Shown here piece after piece: positions 35,904 through 44,468 of a stretch of 64,000 nucleotides of DNA. Source of the stretch: Paenibacillus sp. FSL W8-0426 (lineage in GTDB: Bacteria > Bacillota > Bacilli > Paenibacillales > Paenibacillaceae); the NCBI RefSeq assembly GCF_037969725.1, contig NZ_CP150203.1, positions 512,001 to 576,000 of the forward strand. Direction: 5' to 3'. The notes below the pieces were generated by a model. The model was given only the letters and a program-made list of their open reading frames with translations. It made no database searches and was not told where the DNA came from. Each line of letters opens with the position of its first letter. The first letter of the stretch is position 1. The position numbers and the translations under genes were made by a program.

Positions 35904-36329
35904 ATGAACATTCAGGGAATCAATCATCTGTGCTTTTCCGTATCCGATTTGGAACGATCCATTGCTTTCTATGAGCAGGCCCTTGGAGCCAAGATCCTGG
36001 TAAAAGGCCGCAAGCTGGCCTATTTCGAACTTGCAGGCCTCTGGGTTGCCTTGAATCAGGAGGATGTGATCCGCAATTATACGGAACGAACCTATACACA
36101 TATTGCATTTACGGTAAAAGAAGAAGAGTTCGAGGCATCGGTACAGGAACTGAAAGCCGCCGGCGCAAAGATTCTCCCTGGAAGAGAACGTGATCCGCGG
36201 GATGCGATGTCGGTGTACTTTACCGATCCGGACGGCCATCTGTTCGAATTGCATACCGGCACCATGGCCGAAAGGCTGGCCTATTATCGCGAAGAGAAGC
36301 CTCATATGACCTTTTATACGGAGTCATGA
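35904..36329 (+). CDS. fosB: FosB-type fosfomycin thiol transferase
   Basis: 141 residues. Vicinal-oxygen-chelate fold with the FosB pattern INHLCFSVSDLERSIAFYEQ, GRKLAYFELAGLWVALN, TYTHIAF and GRERDPRDAMSVYFTDPDGH, ending in REEKPHMTFY. The metal ligands are H8, H66 and E115. FosB adds bacillithiol (or cysteine) to fosfomycin, opening its epoxide. I start it at ATG 35904, preceded by GGAGG and AGGAG; the frame is open 19 residues further upstream without support. No mobile element is near, so it appears to be an intrinsic chromosomal gene. Confidence 0.93.
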   Translation: MNIQGINHLCFSVSDLERSIAFYEQALGAKILVKGRKLAYFELAGLWVALNQEDVIRNYTERTYTHIAFTVKEEEFEASVQELKAAGAKILPGRERDPRDAMSVYFTDPDGHLFELHTGTMAERLAYYREEKPHMTFYTES

Positions 36330-36525
36330 AGAATGCAGGCTGCCTATGCCATGCGGGGAATCGCAAATATACACGAATCTTCTATTTTGTTAGCATGGCG
36401 GCGGATTGATTTTAGCGGATAGCTTACACAGGTATTGTGGTAACAGGTAACTTCCATATATTATGACTAATAGATTCCTAATTTACCACTGTTCAACTGG
36501 TGAGCCATTATGGAGGAGGTTGGTC

Positions 36526-38340
36526 ATGCTTACTTTCCCGAAACCCGATGTGGAGCAATTTTTTCAGACGTACCGCATTTCGCATTTTGCCGTATCTTCC
36601 GACGAGAAGCGTTTGTTTTTCGACAGCAATCTGAATGGAAATCCGAATTTGTGGGCGATGGACCTGCCTGGCGGGTTTCCATACCCACTGACGTACCTGA
36701 ACCAGAGCAGCCAGTTTATCAAAGCCGATCCGCAAGGACGCTATTTGCTCACCGCCTTCGACAAGGATGGGGACGAGAGTTATCACCTTTATGCCTTGCA
36801 GCCGGAGGGCGGCGCTCCGTTACCTGTCGTACCCGCGGGGCCGGGGGACCGCTGTTATTATGTAGAGCTGTCCGAAGACGGGGAACGTCTCTATTACATC
36901 ACAAGCGCCGGCAATCCGAATTTCCTGGATTCCAGGATCATGAACTTGCGGACGGGAGAAGACACGTTGCTGCACAAGGGTGAAGGAACGACCAGCATGC
37001 TGGCCGCCGTAAGCCCGGATGAGAACAGCCATGTGGTCATCAAAATATACTCCAATACGTACCAGACGGCCCATCTATACAGGAATGGGAAGGAACAAGC
37101 CGTTTTGCCTGCATCGGAACGCCAGAGCCAGGTTCCGTATGTTCTTTTTGCCGACAATGACCGTTTGCTGGTGATCACGAACGACAACGAATCGTATTCC
37201 TATGTTGCCGAATATCGGGGCGATACGGGAGAATTCCGCCAGTTATGCCGGGTGGAAGGCGAAGACGTGCAGAGCATTGCATGGCATAAGGCATCCAAGA
37301 CGCTTTATTTCTGGACGCTCAAAGGAACCGAGAATCGGATGTATACGCTGGGCGAGGGGGAAGAACAACCGAAACAGGTGGATATGCCGCTGGACTTCGT
37401 GGAACAGTCGCTGGTTACGAAGGCAGGGAATGTATACGTCCTTGGACGCGGAGCCATCCAGCCGCATAACATTTATCGCCTGATGGCGGGGGAAGAGAAA
37501 TGGCAGCAGCTTACGTCCAACCGGGTCACCGGACTGCATCCGGAAAATCTGGTGTATCCGGACGTCGTTCGTTATGAATCCTACGATGGATTGGAGATCG
37601 AAGCCTTGTTGTTCAAGGCCAAGCCGGAGAACGCCAACGGGCATACCGTGTTTTGGCCGCATGGCGGTCCCCAGGCGTCCGAGGCGAAGTTTTTTCGCCC
37701 GATGTTCCAATTCATGCTGGCCCAGGGCTATCATATTTTCGCGCCCAATTTCCGGGGCAGCACGGGATATGGCGCGGAGTTCGTGAAAATGGTCGAACGG
37801 GACTGGGGAGAAGGTCCGCGTCTGGATTGCGTGGCCGGGATGGAATGGTTGTTCAGCGAAGGAATATCCTCGCCAGACCGACTGTTCGTCGTGGGCGGCA
37901 GCTATGGCGGATACATGACTTTGCTGCTTGCAGGCCGCCATCCCGAGTATTTCCGGGCAGCCGTGGACATATTCGGGCCTTCCAACCTGTTCACGTTCAT
38001 TGAATCCGTACCCGACGACTGGAAGCCGCTGATGGACAATTGGCTTGGCGATCCGGTTCGCGACCGCGAGCGATTGACCAAGGATTCCCCGATAACGTAT
38101 CTCGATCAGATGAGAAACCCGATGCTGGTGATTCAGGGAGCCAACGACCCGAGAGTGGTCAAGGCTGAATCCGACCAGATCGTGGCTGCGCTGCAGGAGA
38201 AAGGCGTGAACGTGGAATATATCGTGCTGGATGACGAAGGACATGGTTTCTCCCGCAAAGAAAACGAAATTTTCGTATATCGGCGCATGCTGGAGTTCCT
38301 GCAGAGACATCAGGAGGCGGCGGTACCGCTTCAAAGCTAG
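36526..38340 (+). CDS. S9-family serine peptidase (acylaminoacyl-peptidase-like)
   Basis: 604 residues from ATG 36526 (GGAGGAGG 6 bases upstream). The N-terminal about 350 residues form a beta-propeller (repeats such as SSDEKRLFFDSNLNGNPNLW, SEDGERLYYITSAGN). The C-terminal alpha/beta hydrolase has WPHGGPQAS, the nucleophile in GGSYGGYM (S459), D541 (GANDPRV) and H573 (DEGHGF), a complete triad. There is no signal peptide, so it is cytoplasmic. It likely removes acyl-amino acids or short peptides. Stand-alone gene. Confidence 0.93.
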   Translation: MLTFPKPDVEQFFQTYRISHFAVSSDEKRLFFDSNLNGNPNLWAMDLPGGFPYPLTYLNQSSQFIKADPQGRYLLTAFDKDGDESYHLYALQPEGGAPLPVVPAGPGDRCYYVELSEDGERLYYITSAGNPNFLDSRIMNLRTGEDTLLHKGEGTTSMLAAVSPDENSHVVIKIYSNTYQTAHLYRNGKEQAVLPASERQSQVPYVLFADNDRLLVITNDNESYSYVAEYRGDTGEFRQLCRVEGEDVQSIAWHKASKTLYFWTLKGTENRMYTLGEGEEQPKQVDMPLDFVEQSLVTKAGNVYVLGRGAIQPHNIYRLMAGEEKWQQLTSNRVTGLHPENLVYPDVVRYESYDGLEIEALLFKAKPENANGHTVFWPHGGPQASEAKFFRPMFQFMLAQGYHIFAPNFRGSTGYGAEFVKMVERDWGEGPRLDCVAGMEWLFSEGISSPDRLFVVGGSYGGYMTLLLAGRHPEYFRAAVDIFGPSNLFTFIESVPDDWKPLMDNWLGDPVRDRERLTKDSPITYLDQMRNPMLVIQGANDPRVVKAESDQIVAALQEKGVNVEYIVLDDEGHGFSRKENEIFVYRRMLEFLQRHQEAAVPLQS

Positions 38341-38372
38341 GGACGAGGCAGAGAAAATGTCCTCATACCAAT

Positions 38373-38431
38373 AAACGGCACCGGCTGGTCTGACAGATTC
38401 GTCAGCACCTTGCCGATGCTGTTTGCCGTTT
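38373..38431. terminator. possible bidirectional terminator
   Basis: AAACGGCA (38373-38380) pairs with TGCCGTTT (38424-38431), with an inner CTGAC/GTCAG stem. The long loop and short T-run make this only moderately convincing; it lies between convergent genes. Confidence 0.45.
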
Positions 38432-38527
38432 CTATGGCCGAGGTTCAACAGGTCATTTCGCTAAGGGGGATGATGGGATCCTTCAATCCATGCTCCGAAA
38501 CAGAAGATTTTTACTGCACTAATGGCC

Positions 38528-39502
38528 TTAATCCTCGATATCTTCGCCTTCGTCTCCCTCATCAAACACGCTGTCATCCACCAAGCCGCGAATGAAGGCT
38601 TCAAAATTCGGCGCAAGGTAGGTGATCTCGTAATCGTCTTCCTGGTCGACGTGTACGACCGAAGGCTCGCCTTCCGGCCCGCAGAGACGGTAATCCAGCA
38701 TGACGACGTCATGGCCCGCGGACGGGCAATCGCAAATGACGATGCCAAGATCGGGATATCCCCATTCTTCGATCATGAAACGGCTGCCCAGGCCACCTCC
38801 AAAGGAATGGGACCTGTCTCGGCGGATGCCGTGAATGTCCGTTATGGCAATATGGTCTTCGGCCCAGGATGTCGCTTCTTGGGTGGGAAAAGAGGTGCGC
38901 GACGGCGTGCCGCCGTTTTGCGATTTCATGAGGGCGATGTAGGCCGCGGGAATTGTATATCCGAGTTCTTGCTCAATGGACCGAACCACGGCTTCGTCCA
39001 CCGGTTCAGAAATTTCATTTGCTCGTGCATACTCGTTTCCTCTCCAGAATGAAGCAAGGTCGAACCCTTCGAACGGCAAGGCGCTCCCATGTTTCTGTTT
39101 CCAGATGGCCGCATCCAGTTTGCAACGCTGCTGATCCCGGATCATTTTCTCTGCTTTGGGACGAATATATTCGATGTAATCGAGCGTATCTTCGTCGCCC
39201 GGCTGCAGCCTGTTCGCTTCACGGAAAGCATGCAGTGCCTGGTCATACAGCCCCAGATGATGATAGGCGAAGCCCAGCCGGAAATGCCAAAGCGGATCCT
39301 GCTTACCTTCGTCGGCAACGGATAACAGCTGTTGGATCGCTTCCCGGTAGCGCTCGTCATTGTTATATGCCCGGGCAAGCTGGCTGATCAGCCCATAGCC
39401 GCGCTCTTGTACCGGGACTTGCTGAATTCGTTCGATAATCCGGCTGTATTCGTCATTGTCGTGCCAGTCGTGAAGCTGTGCAAGAAGCTCTTCATGATCC
39501 AT
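38528..39502 (-). CDS. TPR-SMI1/KNR4 domain protein (immunity-like)
   Basis: 324 residues from ATG 39502. Residues 1-110 contain tetratricopeptide-type helices (PLWHFRLGFAYHHLGLYDQALHAFREANRLQPGD). Residues about 160-315 form an SMI1/KNR4 domain with ELGYTIPAAYIALMKSQNGG, SRFMIEEWGYPDLGIVICDC and a final acidic tail (DEGDEGEDIED). SMI1/KNR4 domains are common as immunity proteins against secreted polymorphic toxins, but many are orphans. No toxin gene is adjacent, so its role here is open. Confidence 0.82.
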   Translation of the reverse strand: MDHEELLAQLHDWHDNDEYSRIIERIQQVPVQERGYGLISQLARAYNNDERYREAIQQLLSVADEGKQDPLWHFRLGFAYHHLGLYDQALHAFREANRLQPGDEDTLDYIEYIRPKAEKMIRDQQRCKLDAAIWKQKHGSALPFEGFDLASFWRGNEYARANEISEPVDEAVVRSIEQELGYTIPAAYIALMKSQNGGTPSRTSFPTQEATSWAEDHIAITDIHGIRRDRSHSFGGGLGSRFMIEEWGYPDLGIVICDCPSAGHDVVMLDYRLCGPEGEPSVVHVDQEDDYEITYLAPNFEAFIRGLVDDSVFDEGDEGEDIED

Positions 39503-39649
39503 GATGAGGCCCCATTTCGTTGAAAGATGTGAATCCCTTCCATTATACTGCAGCTTGTTCGCTTTACTCAAAATGAAGGGAGGGAAACGTGGCCGCGCCT
39601 ACGATTGTATGTGATCGCTGTAACGATCCAATGAAAGTGGGATCGACAA

Positions 39650-39689
39650 AAAAACGGATGAAATCCTATTCCGGGATTTCATCCGTTTT
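39650..39689 (-). terminator. terminator of the nrdAB operon
   Basis: AAAACGGATGAAATCC (from 39650) pairs with GGATTTCATCCGTTTT (to 39689). It carries T-runs on both strands and ends the ribonucleotide reductase operon on the minus strand. Confidence 0.88.
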
Positions 39690-39734
39690 CTATTCTGCCA
39701 AGTCAGGCATGGGCAAGCCGATGTTGACTGAGTT

Positions 39735-40766
39735 TTACAAATCGTCGAACCCGTTGTCGTCGCCGACTTTGCCGTAGTTGCGGGATTTGGCTTCGAAGAA
39801 GTCTGTTTTGGTTGCGTTCAGCGCTTCGTCGGAGAATGGTTTGATCCAAGGCATGCAGTTGACGTCAACGCCTTCGTACGCTTTTTCCATGCCCATCAGG
39901 CGCAGGCGTTTGTTGGCGATGTATTTGATGTAATCGGAAAGCTCGTTCAGGTCGATGCCGTTTACGTTGCTGAGCGTGTAATGGGCCCAGTTGGTTTCGA
40001 GCTGCACGGCACGGTCGATCGTTTTGTAGACGTAGTCCATGTTTTCCGCTGTGTTCAGTTCTGGGAAGTCTGCGAGCAATTGTTTGAACACTTCGGCGAA
40101 GAAGTAGCAGTGCTGGTTCTCGTCGCGTTGGATGTACGAAATCATTTGGCTTGTCGCCATCATTTTCTGGTCACGGGCCAGGTTGTAGAAGAAGGCAAAC
40201 GTGCTGTAGAAGAAAATACCCTCCAGAATGAGGTCTGCAACCATCGCCTGGAAGAACGTCTGCGGAGACGGTTCGTCCCGGAAGCTTTGATAGATGTCGG
40301 AGATGAACTGGTTGCGTTCCAGCAATACCGGATCATGTTTCCAATACTCGAAAATTTCCTTTTGTTCTTGCTCGGATACGATGGAAGAAAGCACGTAGGA
40401 GTAGGATTGGTTATGAACCACTTCCTGCTGCCCGATAATCGCCGAGATCGCTTCGAGCGAGGAATCGGTGAAGTAGCGTTTCACGTCGCCCACAAACATC
40501 GTTTGCATGGAGTCCAGCACCGCAAGCAGGGAAATGTTGATCTTGAACGTACGCTGCTCCTCGGGGTCCAGCTGCGCGAACTGGGAAGCATCCTTGGACA
40601 TCGGGATTTCATCCGCGATCCAGTGATTCAGGAGCAAAACCTTGTACAATTTGTACATGTGAGGCATCCGAATGTCATTCCAGTTCAGAATGCCGGAGCA
40701 TTCGCCTTCGATAATGCGGGTCGATTGGTTGGGGGCTTCCGTATTGAAAATTTTCTGTAATTGCAT
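39735..40766 (-). CDS. nrdB: class I ribonucleotide reductase, beta subunit
   Basis: 343 residues from ATG 40766 (AAGGAG 11 bases upstream). It carries the di-iron (or di-metal) cofactor and radical tyrosine needed by the alpha subunit. Ligands are D85 (VLDSMQ), E115 and H118 (EVVHNQSY), E182 (LILEGIFFYSTF), E216 and H219 (RDENQHCYFF); the radical Tyr is Y122. All correspond to E. coli R2. The C-terminus (AKSRNYGKVGDDNGFDDL) ends in the acidic/aromatic tail that docks on alpha. No nrdI gene is near, which argues against the Mn-dependent class Ib system. Confidence 0.94.
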   Translation of the reverse strand: MQLQKIFNTEAPNQSTRIIEGECSGILNWNDIRMPHMYKLYKVLLLNHWIADEIPMSKDASQFAQLDPEEQRTFKINISLLAVLDSMQTMFVGDVKRYFTDSSLEAISAIIGQQEVVHNQSYSYVLSSIVSEQEQKEIFEYWKHDPVLLERNQFISDIYQSFRDEPSPQTFFQAMVADLILEGIFFYSTFAFFYNLARDQKMMATSQMISYIQRDENQHCYFFAEVFKQLLADFPELNTAENMDYVYKTIDRAVQLETNWAHYTLSNVNGIDLNELSDYIKYIANKRLRLMGMEKAYEGVDVNCMPWIKPFSDEALNATKTDFFEAKSRNYGKVGDDNGFDDL

Positions 40767-40832
40767 GAAACGATTCACTCCTTAAAAAATCTATTTCAAC
40801 ATCCGGGTGGATGCAATGATCCGGTTTTGGGC

Positions 40833-40883
40833 AAAAAAACAACCAGGGCAGCGCCGGTTTGCAAAGAAAACAGGGTGCCCTGG
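40833..40883 (-). terminator. terminator-like hairpin between nrdA and nrdB
   Basis: CCAGGGCA (40843-40850) pairs with TGCCCTGG (40876-40883). On the minus strand it is followed by TTGTTTTTTTG. It lies between two cotranscribed genes, so it is probably a partial terminator that lowers nrdB expression, or a processing site. Confidence 0.6.
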
Positions 40884-40914
40884 AGGTTATCGTAACTCAG
40901 GGATAATTCATTAA

Positions 40915-43248
40915 TCAGCTAGCGCAGGATTCGCATTCTTCGATGGTCAATGCGCGGCTGCGGACGTAATAGGTTGATTTCAGACCGGCTTTCCAGGCAT
41001 GCAGATGCAGGTCCAGGAATTCGGTTGCTTTGATGTCCGGACGAACGTACAAGTTGAAGCTTTGGCCTTGGTCCACGTGGCGCTGGCGGGCCGAGGCCAT
41101 GTTGATCGAAGCATGCTGATCCACCATGAACGCCGTTTTGTAGTACCAGATCGTTTTTTCGGACAGATCCGGTGCCGGGTTGGCGATTTTGTACGTCGTT
41201 TTCTCTTCGTAGGACAACAGCTCATAGAGCGGGTCGATGCTGGCCGTCGAGCCGGCAATGATGGACGTCGAGCCGTTCGGCGCGATCGCGAACATCCACG
41301 CATTGCGCACGCCGTTCCGCTGCACTTCGGCTTGCAGTTCTTTCCATTGCTCCGTCGTTACGAATTCGCCGACGCGGTTGCCTGTCGTGTAATCACGCTG
41401 CTCGAAATATTGCCCGCTTTCCCAGTCGGAGCCTTTGAATTTCGGATAATGTCCTTTTTCCTTGGCCAGCTCCATGCTGGATTTCACGAGCAGGTAGTTG
41501 ATTTTTTCGTACAGGTTGTCGTTGTAGGTCACGGCTTCGTCGGACTCCCAACGGATGCCTTCCAGGGCAAGCAGATGGTGCAATCCGAATGTTCCAAGGC
41601 CCACGGCACGATATTGGCTGTTCGTGTATTGGGCTTGCAGCACTTCGATATTGTTGATGTCGATCACGTTGTCGAGCATGCGAACCTGGATCGGAATCAG
41701 GCGCTCCAACACGTTATGAGGCACGGCGCGTGCCAAGTGGATGGAGTTCAGGTTGCATACCACGAAATCGCCGGGAACTTTTGAAATGACGATGCGCGTT
41801 TGGCCGTCCTTCGTGACGAGTTCTTCTTTTTCCACGACGGTTGCCGATTGGTTCTGCATGATTTCCGTGCACAGGTTGGAAGAGTATACCATGCCGTGTG
41901 CGCGGTTCGGGTTCGCCCGGTTGACCGTATCGCGATAGAACATGTAAGGCGTGCCGGTTTCAAGCTGGGATTTCATGATACGTTTCATGATGTCGATCGC
42001 TTGTACCGTAATGCGGGACAGCAACGGATGGTTGACGGCTTCCTCGTACTTCTCGCGGAATGTACCTTGGCCAAACGTTTCATCGTAGAAGTCTTCCAAC
42101 CCGAGTGCGCGTCCGTTTTCGTCTTTCCATCCCATCACTTTCTTCACTTCGTGCGGGCAGAACAGGCTCCACTCGCCACGCTGCTCGACACGTTCCATGA
42201 ACAAGTCAGGCAGACATACGCCGTGGAATACGTCATGCGCACGCATACGCTCGTCCCCGTTGTTCAGCTTCAGGTCAAGGAAGGCGAGAATGTCTTTGTG
42301 GAATACGTCCAGATAAACGGCGATTGCGCCTTTCCGCGTACCGAGCTGATCCACGCTGACGGCTGTATTGTTCAACTGGCGAATCCATGGGATGACGCCG
42401 GAGCTTGTGTTTTTGTGTCCGCGAATGTCGGAGCCGCGCGCTCTGACTTTGCCGAGGTAGACGCCGATGCCGCCGCCCATTTTGCTGAGACGTGCCACGT
42501 CGGTATTGGAGTCGAAGATGCCTTCCAGCGAGTCATCCACGGTATCGATGAAGCAGCTGGAGAGCTGTCCGGCTACCTTTTTGCCGGCATTGGACATCGT
42601 TGGCGTCGCTGCCGTCATGTACATGTTGCTCATTGCCCAGTACGCTTCTTTGACCAGGTCCATGCGTTTCTCGGCTGGTTCCTGGTGCATCAGGTACATG
42701 GCGATGACCATGTAACGCTCTTGCGGAAGTTCCATGACTTTGCCGTCAAAATCATGGGCGAGGTAACGTTCTGCCAGCGTAAGCAGGCCAATATAGTCGA
42801 ACAGCAGGTCATTGCGGTAGTCGATGCAGTCTGCGAGCTCGTCGATCTGCTCTTTGGTATAACATTCGAGCAATTCTTCGCGGTAGATGCCCTTTTTCAC
42901 CAGATCTACGATCAACGGGTAGAAAGCACCGTACGGCTCGTCCGGATAGGATTTGTAGCGGCGGTTGTTGGCCGCTTTTTTGTACAGGGAAGTGAGCAGG
43001 GAACGCGCTGCGGCGAATTTCCAGTTGGGTTCCTCTTTGCTGACGAGCTCCAAGGCGCTCATCATAAACGCGGAACTGATTTCGTCCCCGGTGACCTCGT
43101 CGCGGCGAAGCTTGCTGTTCACCCCGCGTACCAGGCGCTCCTTGTCGAGCATCTCCAAATCTTGCAGAATGCGGTCGGCATAGACCGAAATGCGCATGTC
43201 GTCAAAGGCCAGCTGACGATTGTTCGGCTTGGTCACAACTTGTGGCAT
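40915..43248 (-). CDS. nrdA: class I ribonucleotide reductase, alpha subunit
   Basis: 777 residues. It reduces ribonucleoside diphosphates to deoxyribonucleotides. Redox-active cysteines are visible: GQLSSCFID and, in the active-site loop, SNLCTEI, plus the C-terminal CESCAS pair that regenerates them. Substrate/effector loops include TMSNAGKKVAG and FAIAPNGSTSIIAGSTAS. At the N-terminus VVTKPNNRQLAFDDMRI looks like a degenerate or shortened ATP-cone, so allosteric activity control may be lost (inference). GAGAGG lies before the ATG. The gene is preceded by a leader of about 490 bases with NrdR-type sites. Confidence 0.95.
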   Translation of the reverse strand: MPQVVTKPNNRQLAFDDMRISVYADRILQDLEMLDKERLVRGVNSKLRRDEVTGDEISSAFMMSALELVSKEEPNWKFAAARSLLTSLYKKAANNRRYKSYPDEPYGAFYPLIVDLVKKGIYREELLECYTKEQIDELADCIDYRNDLLFDYIGLLTLAERYLAHDFDGKVMELPQERYMVIAMYLMHQEPAEKRMDLVKEAYWAMSNMYMTAATPTMSNAGKKVAGQLSSCFIDTVDDSLEGIFDSNTDVARLSKMGGGIGVYLGKVRARGSDIRGHKNTSSGVIPWIRQLNNTAVSVDQLGTRKGAIAVYLDVFHKDILAFLDLKLNNGDERMRAHDVFHGVCLPDLFMERVEQRGEWSLFCPHEVKKVMGWKDENGRALGLEDFYDETFGQGTFREKYEEAVNHPLLSRITVQAIDIMKRIMKSQLETGTPYMFYRDTVNRANPNRAHGMVYSSNLCTEIMQNQSATVVEKEELVTKDGQTRIVISKVPGDFVVCNLNSIHLARAVPHNVLERLIPIQVRMLDNVIDINNIEVLQAQYTNSQYRAVGLGTFGLHHLLALEGIRWESDEAVTYNDNLYEKINYLLVKSSMELAKEKGHYPKFKGSDWESGQYFEQRDYTTGNRVGEFVTTEQWKELQAEVQRNGVRNAWMFAIAPNGSTSIIAGSTASIDPLYELLSYEEKTTYKIANPAPDLSEKTIWYYKTAFMVDQHASINMASARQRHVDQGQSFNLYVRPDIKATEFLDLHLHAWKAGLKSTYYVRSRALTIEECESCAS

Positions 43249-43725
43249 GGATATTCCTCTCTTTCATACGGTCAAAGTGTTTTGGAAAATTCTTATGTTA
43301 AGAATTGAGTTGTTACGATGTGGTGTAGCTGCTAATTCGTGCTGTTTCGTATGCGGACAAAATGGCTGCTGCAATGGCTATTCAAATGCTTAGGCAGCAA
43401 GTTGCGGGTAAGGCAGTGCACGGTGCATGTCCATACAAAAAGCATTCTCCCTGCCTCACGGCCGAAAATGCTTTCTGATGTCCGGCTGTCCTCTTCATGC
43501 CTCCAAAAAGCTGGTTAACACAGGGACACCGTATGTAAACAGTGCTGGTGCCAAAATATGATGGAAGCCGATGGACTTGCGCAGTCCAAACAGCCCCGGT
43601 GCCTCGAGGTCGACTCTGTTCGTGGAGAGCAATGCGCACCTGCCAAAGATGTCTTTGTAGGTAGTCCCATTTTTGTTTCTCGCGAACCTGCAGAAGTAGA
43701 CTCATAGAAGCGGGGTTATAACATT
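43249..43725 (-). other. long 5' leader of nrdAB, no gene supported
   Basis: Several hairpins are visible on the minus strand. GGACT/AGTCC lies near 43573-43587. An AGCATTTTC...GAGAATGCT stem followed by TTTTTG spans about 43436-43470 and looks like an intrinsic terminator inside the leader. A 115-codon reading frame here has no ribosome binding site. A fragment reading CCCGCAAC recalls cobalamin riboswitches, but the B12 box is absent. Confidence 0.45.
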
Positions 43726-43780
43726 TCACTACATTTTGTTGCTGCTATCCTAATGTAACCCAACATATAGTGTTTGTAAA
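43726..43780 (-). promoter_or_regulatory. nrdAB promoter with two NrdR-box-like sites
   Basis: Minus strand -35 TTTACA (plus 43775-43780), 17-base spacer, -10 TACATT (plus 43752-43757). The spacer contains ACACTATATGTTGGGT (plus 43758-43773), 14 of 16 matches to the NrdR consensus ACACWATATCTWGTGT. A weaker copy (about 11 of 16) lies at plus 43726-43741, exactly 32 bp away. That three-turn spacing is typical of NrdR pairs. Confidence 0.72.
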
Positions 43781-43895
43781 CAGGCCGATAAGCCAAAACG
43801 TAATTCCGAGTATATCATATGAAGCCTCAATACCGCAAAGGAAAAGGACTGGAAGATTTGCGGATTGCCCAAAAAAAATTTTCGTCAAAAGAGGG

Positions 43896-43943
43896 TGACG
43901 TTTTAACGTCAGTTTGAATTGGCGTTCATTCAACTGGTACAAT
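43896..43943 (+). promoter_or_regulatory. promoter of the thiamine-binding-type gene with upstream palindrome
   Basis: TTGAAT (43914-43919), 18-base spacer, TACAAT (43938-43943). Just upstream TGACGTT and AACGTCA (43896-43911) form an inverted repeat with a TT centre, a possible operator. Confidence 0.5.
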
Positions 43944-44013
43944 AAAATAAGTCAAAAACGATCACAAAATGGGTGGCCGAGCGGATTTGCACGGTCAGAG
44001 GGAGGCTAGCGAA

Positions 44014-44349
44014 ATGGCAATAGCGGAAGTAACTGTAATTCCGATCGGAACCGGAACCACCAGCTTGAGCGGTTATGTAGCGGATATGCAAAAAGTATTG
44101 GAAAGGCAGCGGGGAATTACATATCAGCTGACCTCGATGAGCACGATTATCGAAGGACCGCTGGACGAAGTGTTCACGGCGATTGCCGCGCTGCACGAGG
44201 CGCCGTTCCTGTCGGGAGCGCAGCGGGTATCCACGTCCGTAAAAATCGACGACAGGCGCGACAAACCGGGTGCATCCAGTGAACAAAAGCTGCAGTCGGT
44301 GCGCGACAAACTAACTGCGCTGCCGTCCCGTCCGCAAGAATTGAATTAA
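44014..44349 (+). CDS. MTH1187/YkoF-type thiamine-binding family protein
   Basis: 111 residues from ATG 44014 (GGGAGG 8 bases upstream). It begins MAIAEVTVIPIGTGTTSLSGYV and contains GITYQLTSMSTIIEGPLDEVF, the pattern of the MTH1187/YqgV (DUF77) family. Some members bind thiamine-like molecules; a transport-associated or storage role has been proposed. No thiamine genes are near. A two-way terminator follows. Confidence 0.86.
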   Translation: MAIAEVTVIPIGTGTTSLSGYVADMQKVLERQRGITYQLTSMSTIIEGPLDEVFTAIAALHEAPFLSGAQRVSTSVKIDDRRDKPGASSEQKLQSVRDKLTALPSRPQELN

Positions 44350-44424
44350 ACCTGCATTTTCGTGAATTCTGTTGTGTTAAATTACGAATTCCTGGCATCT
44401 TGTTATGGCCTAAATTAATGCAAA

Positions 44425-44462
44425 CAAAAAGCTTCGCGCTTACACAGCGGAAGCTTTTTGTG
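44425..44462. terminator. bidirectional terminator
   Basis: ACAAAAAGCTTC (from 44425) pairs with GAAGCTTTTTGT (to 44462). It separates the thiamine-binding-type gene from the convergent stalk-domain gene. Confidence 0.85.
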
Positions 44463-44468
44463 GCTTCA

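Noticed and set aside
39589..39777. A short plus frame beginning with a CDRCNDPMKVG motif
   Set aside because: A GGGAGGG precedes a GTG and the two cysteines look like a zinc ribbon, but the frame runs through the nrdAB terminator and into the nrdB gene on the opposite strand. It may be a degraded remnant only.
41800..43308. A 502-codon plus-strand reading frame antisense to nrdA
   Set aside because: It is the mirror of a well-supported essential gene; its sequence has no domain and its start lies in coding sequence.
43300..43480. Cobalamin riboswitch in the nrd leader
   Set aside because: A CCCGCAAC segment is suggestive, but the B12 box and the usual upstream stem are not found.
43382..43729. 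A 115-codon minus frame in the nrd leader
   Set aside because: Its GTG start has no ribosome binding site and it crosses a terminator-like hairpin; the sequence shows no domain.
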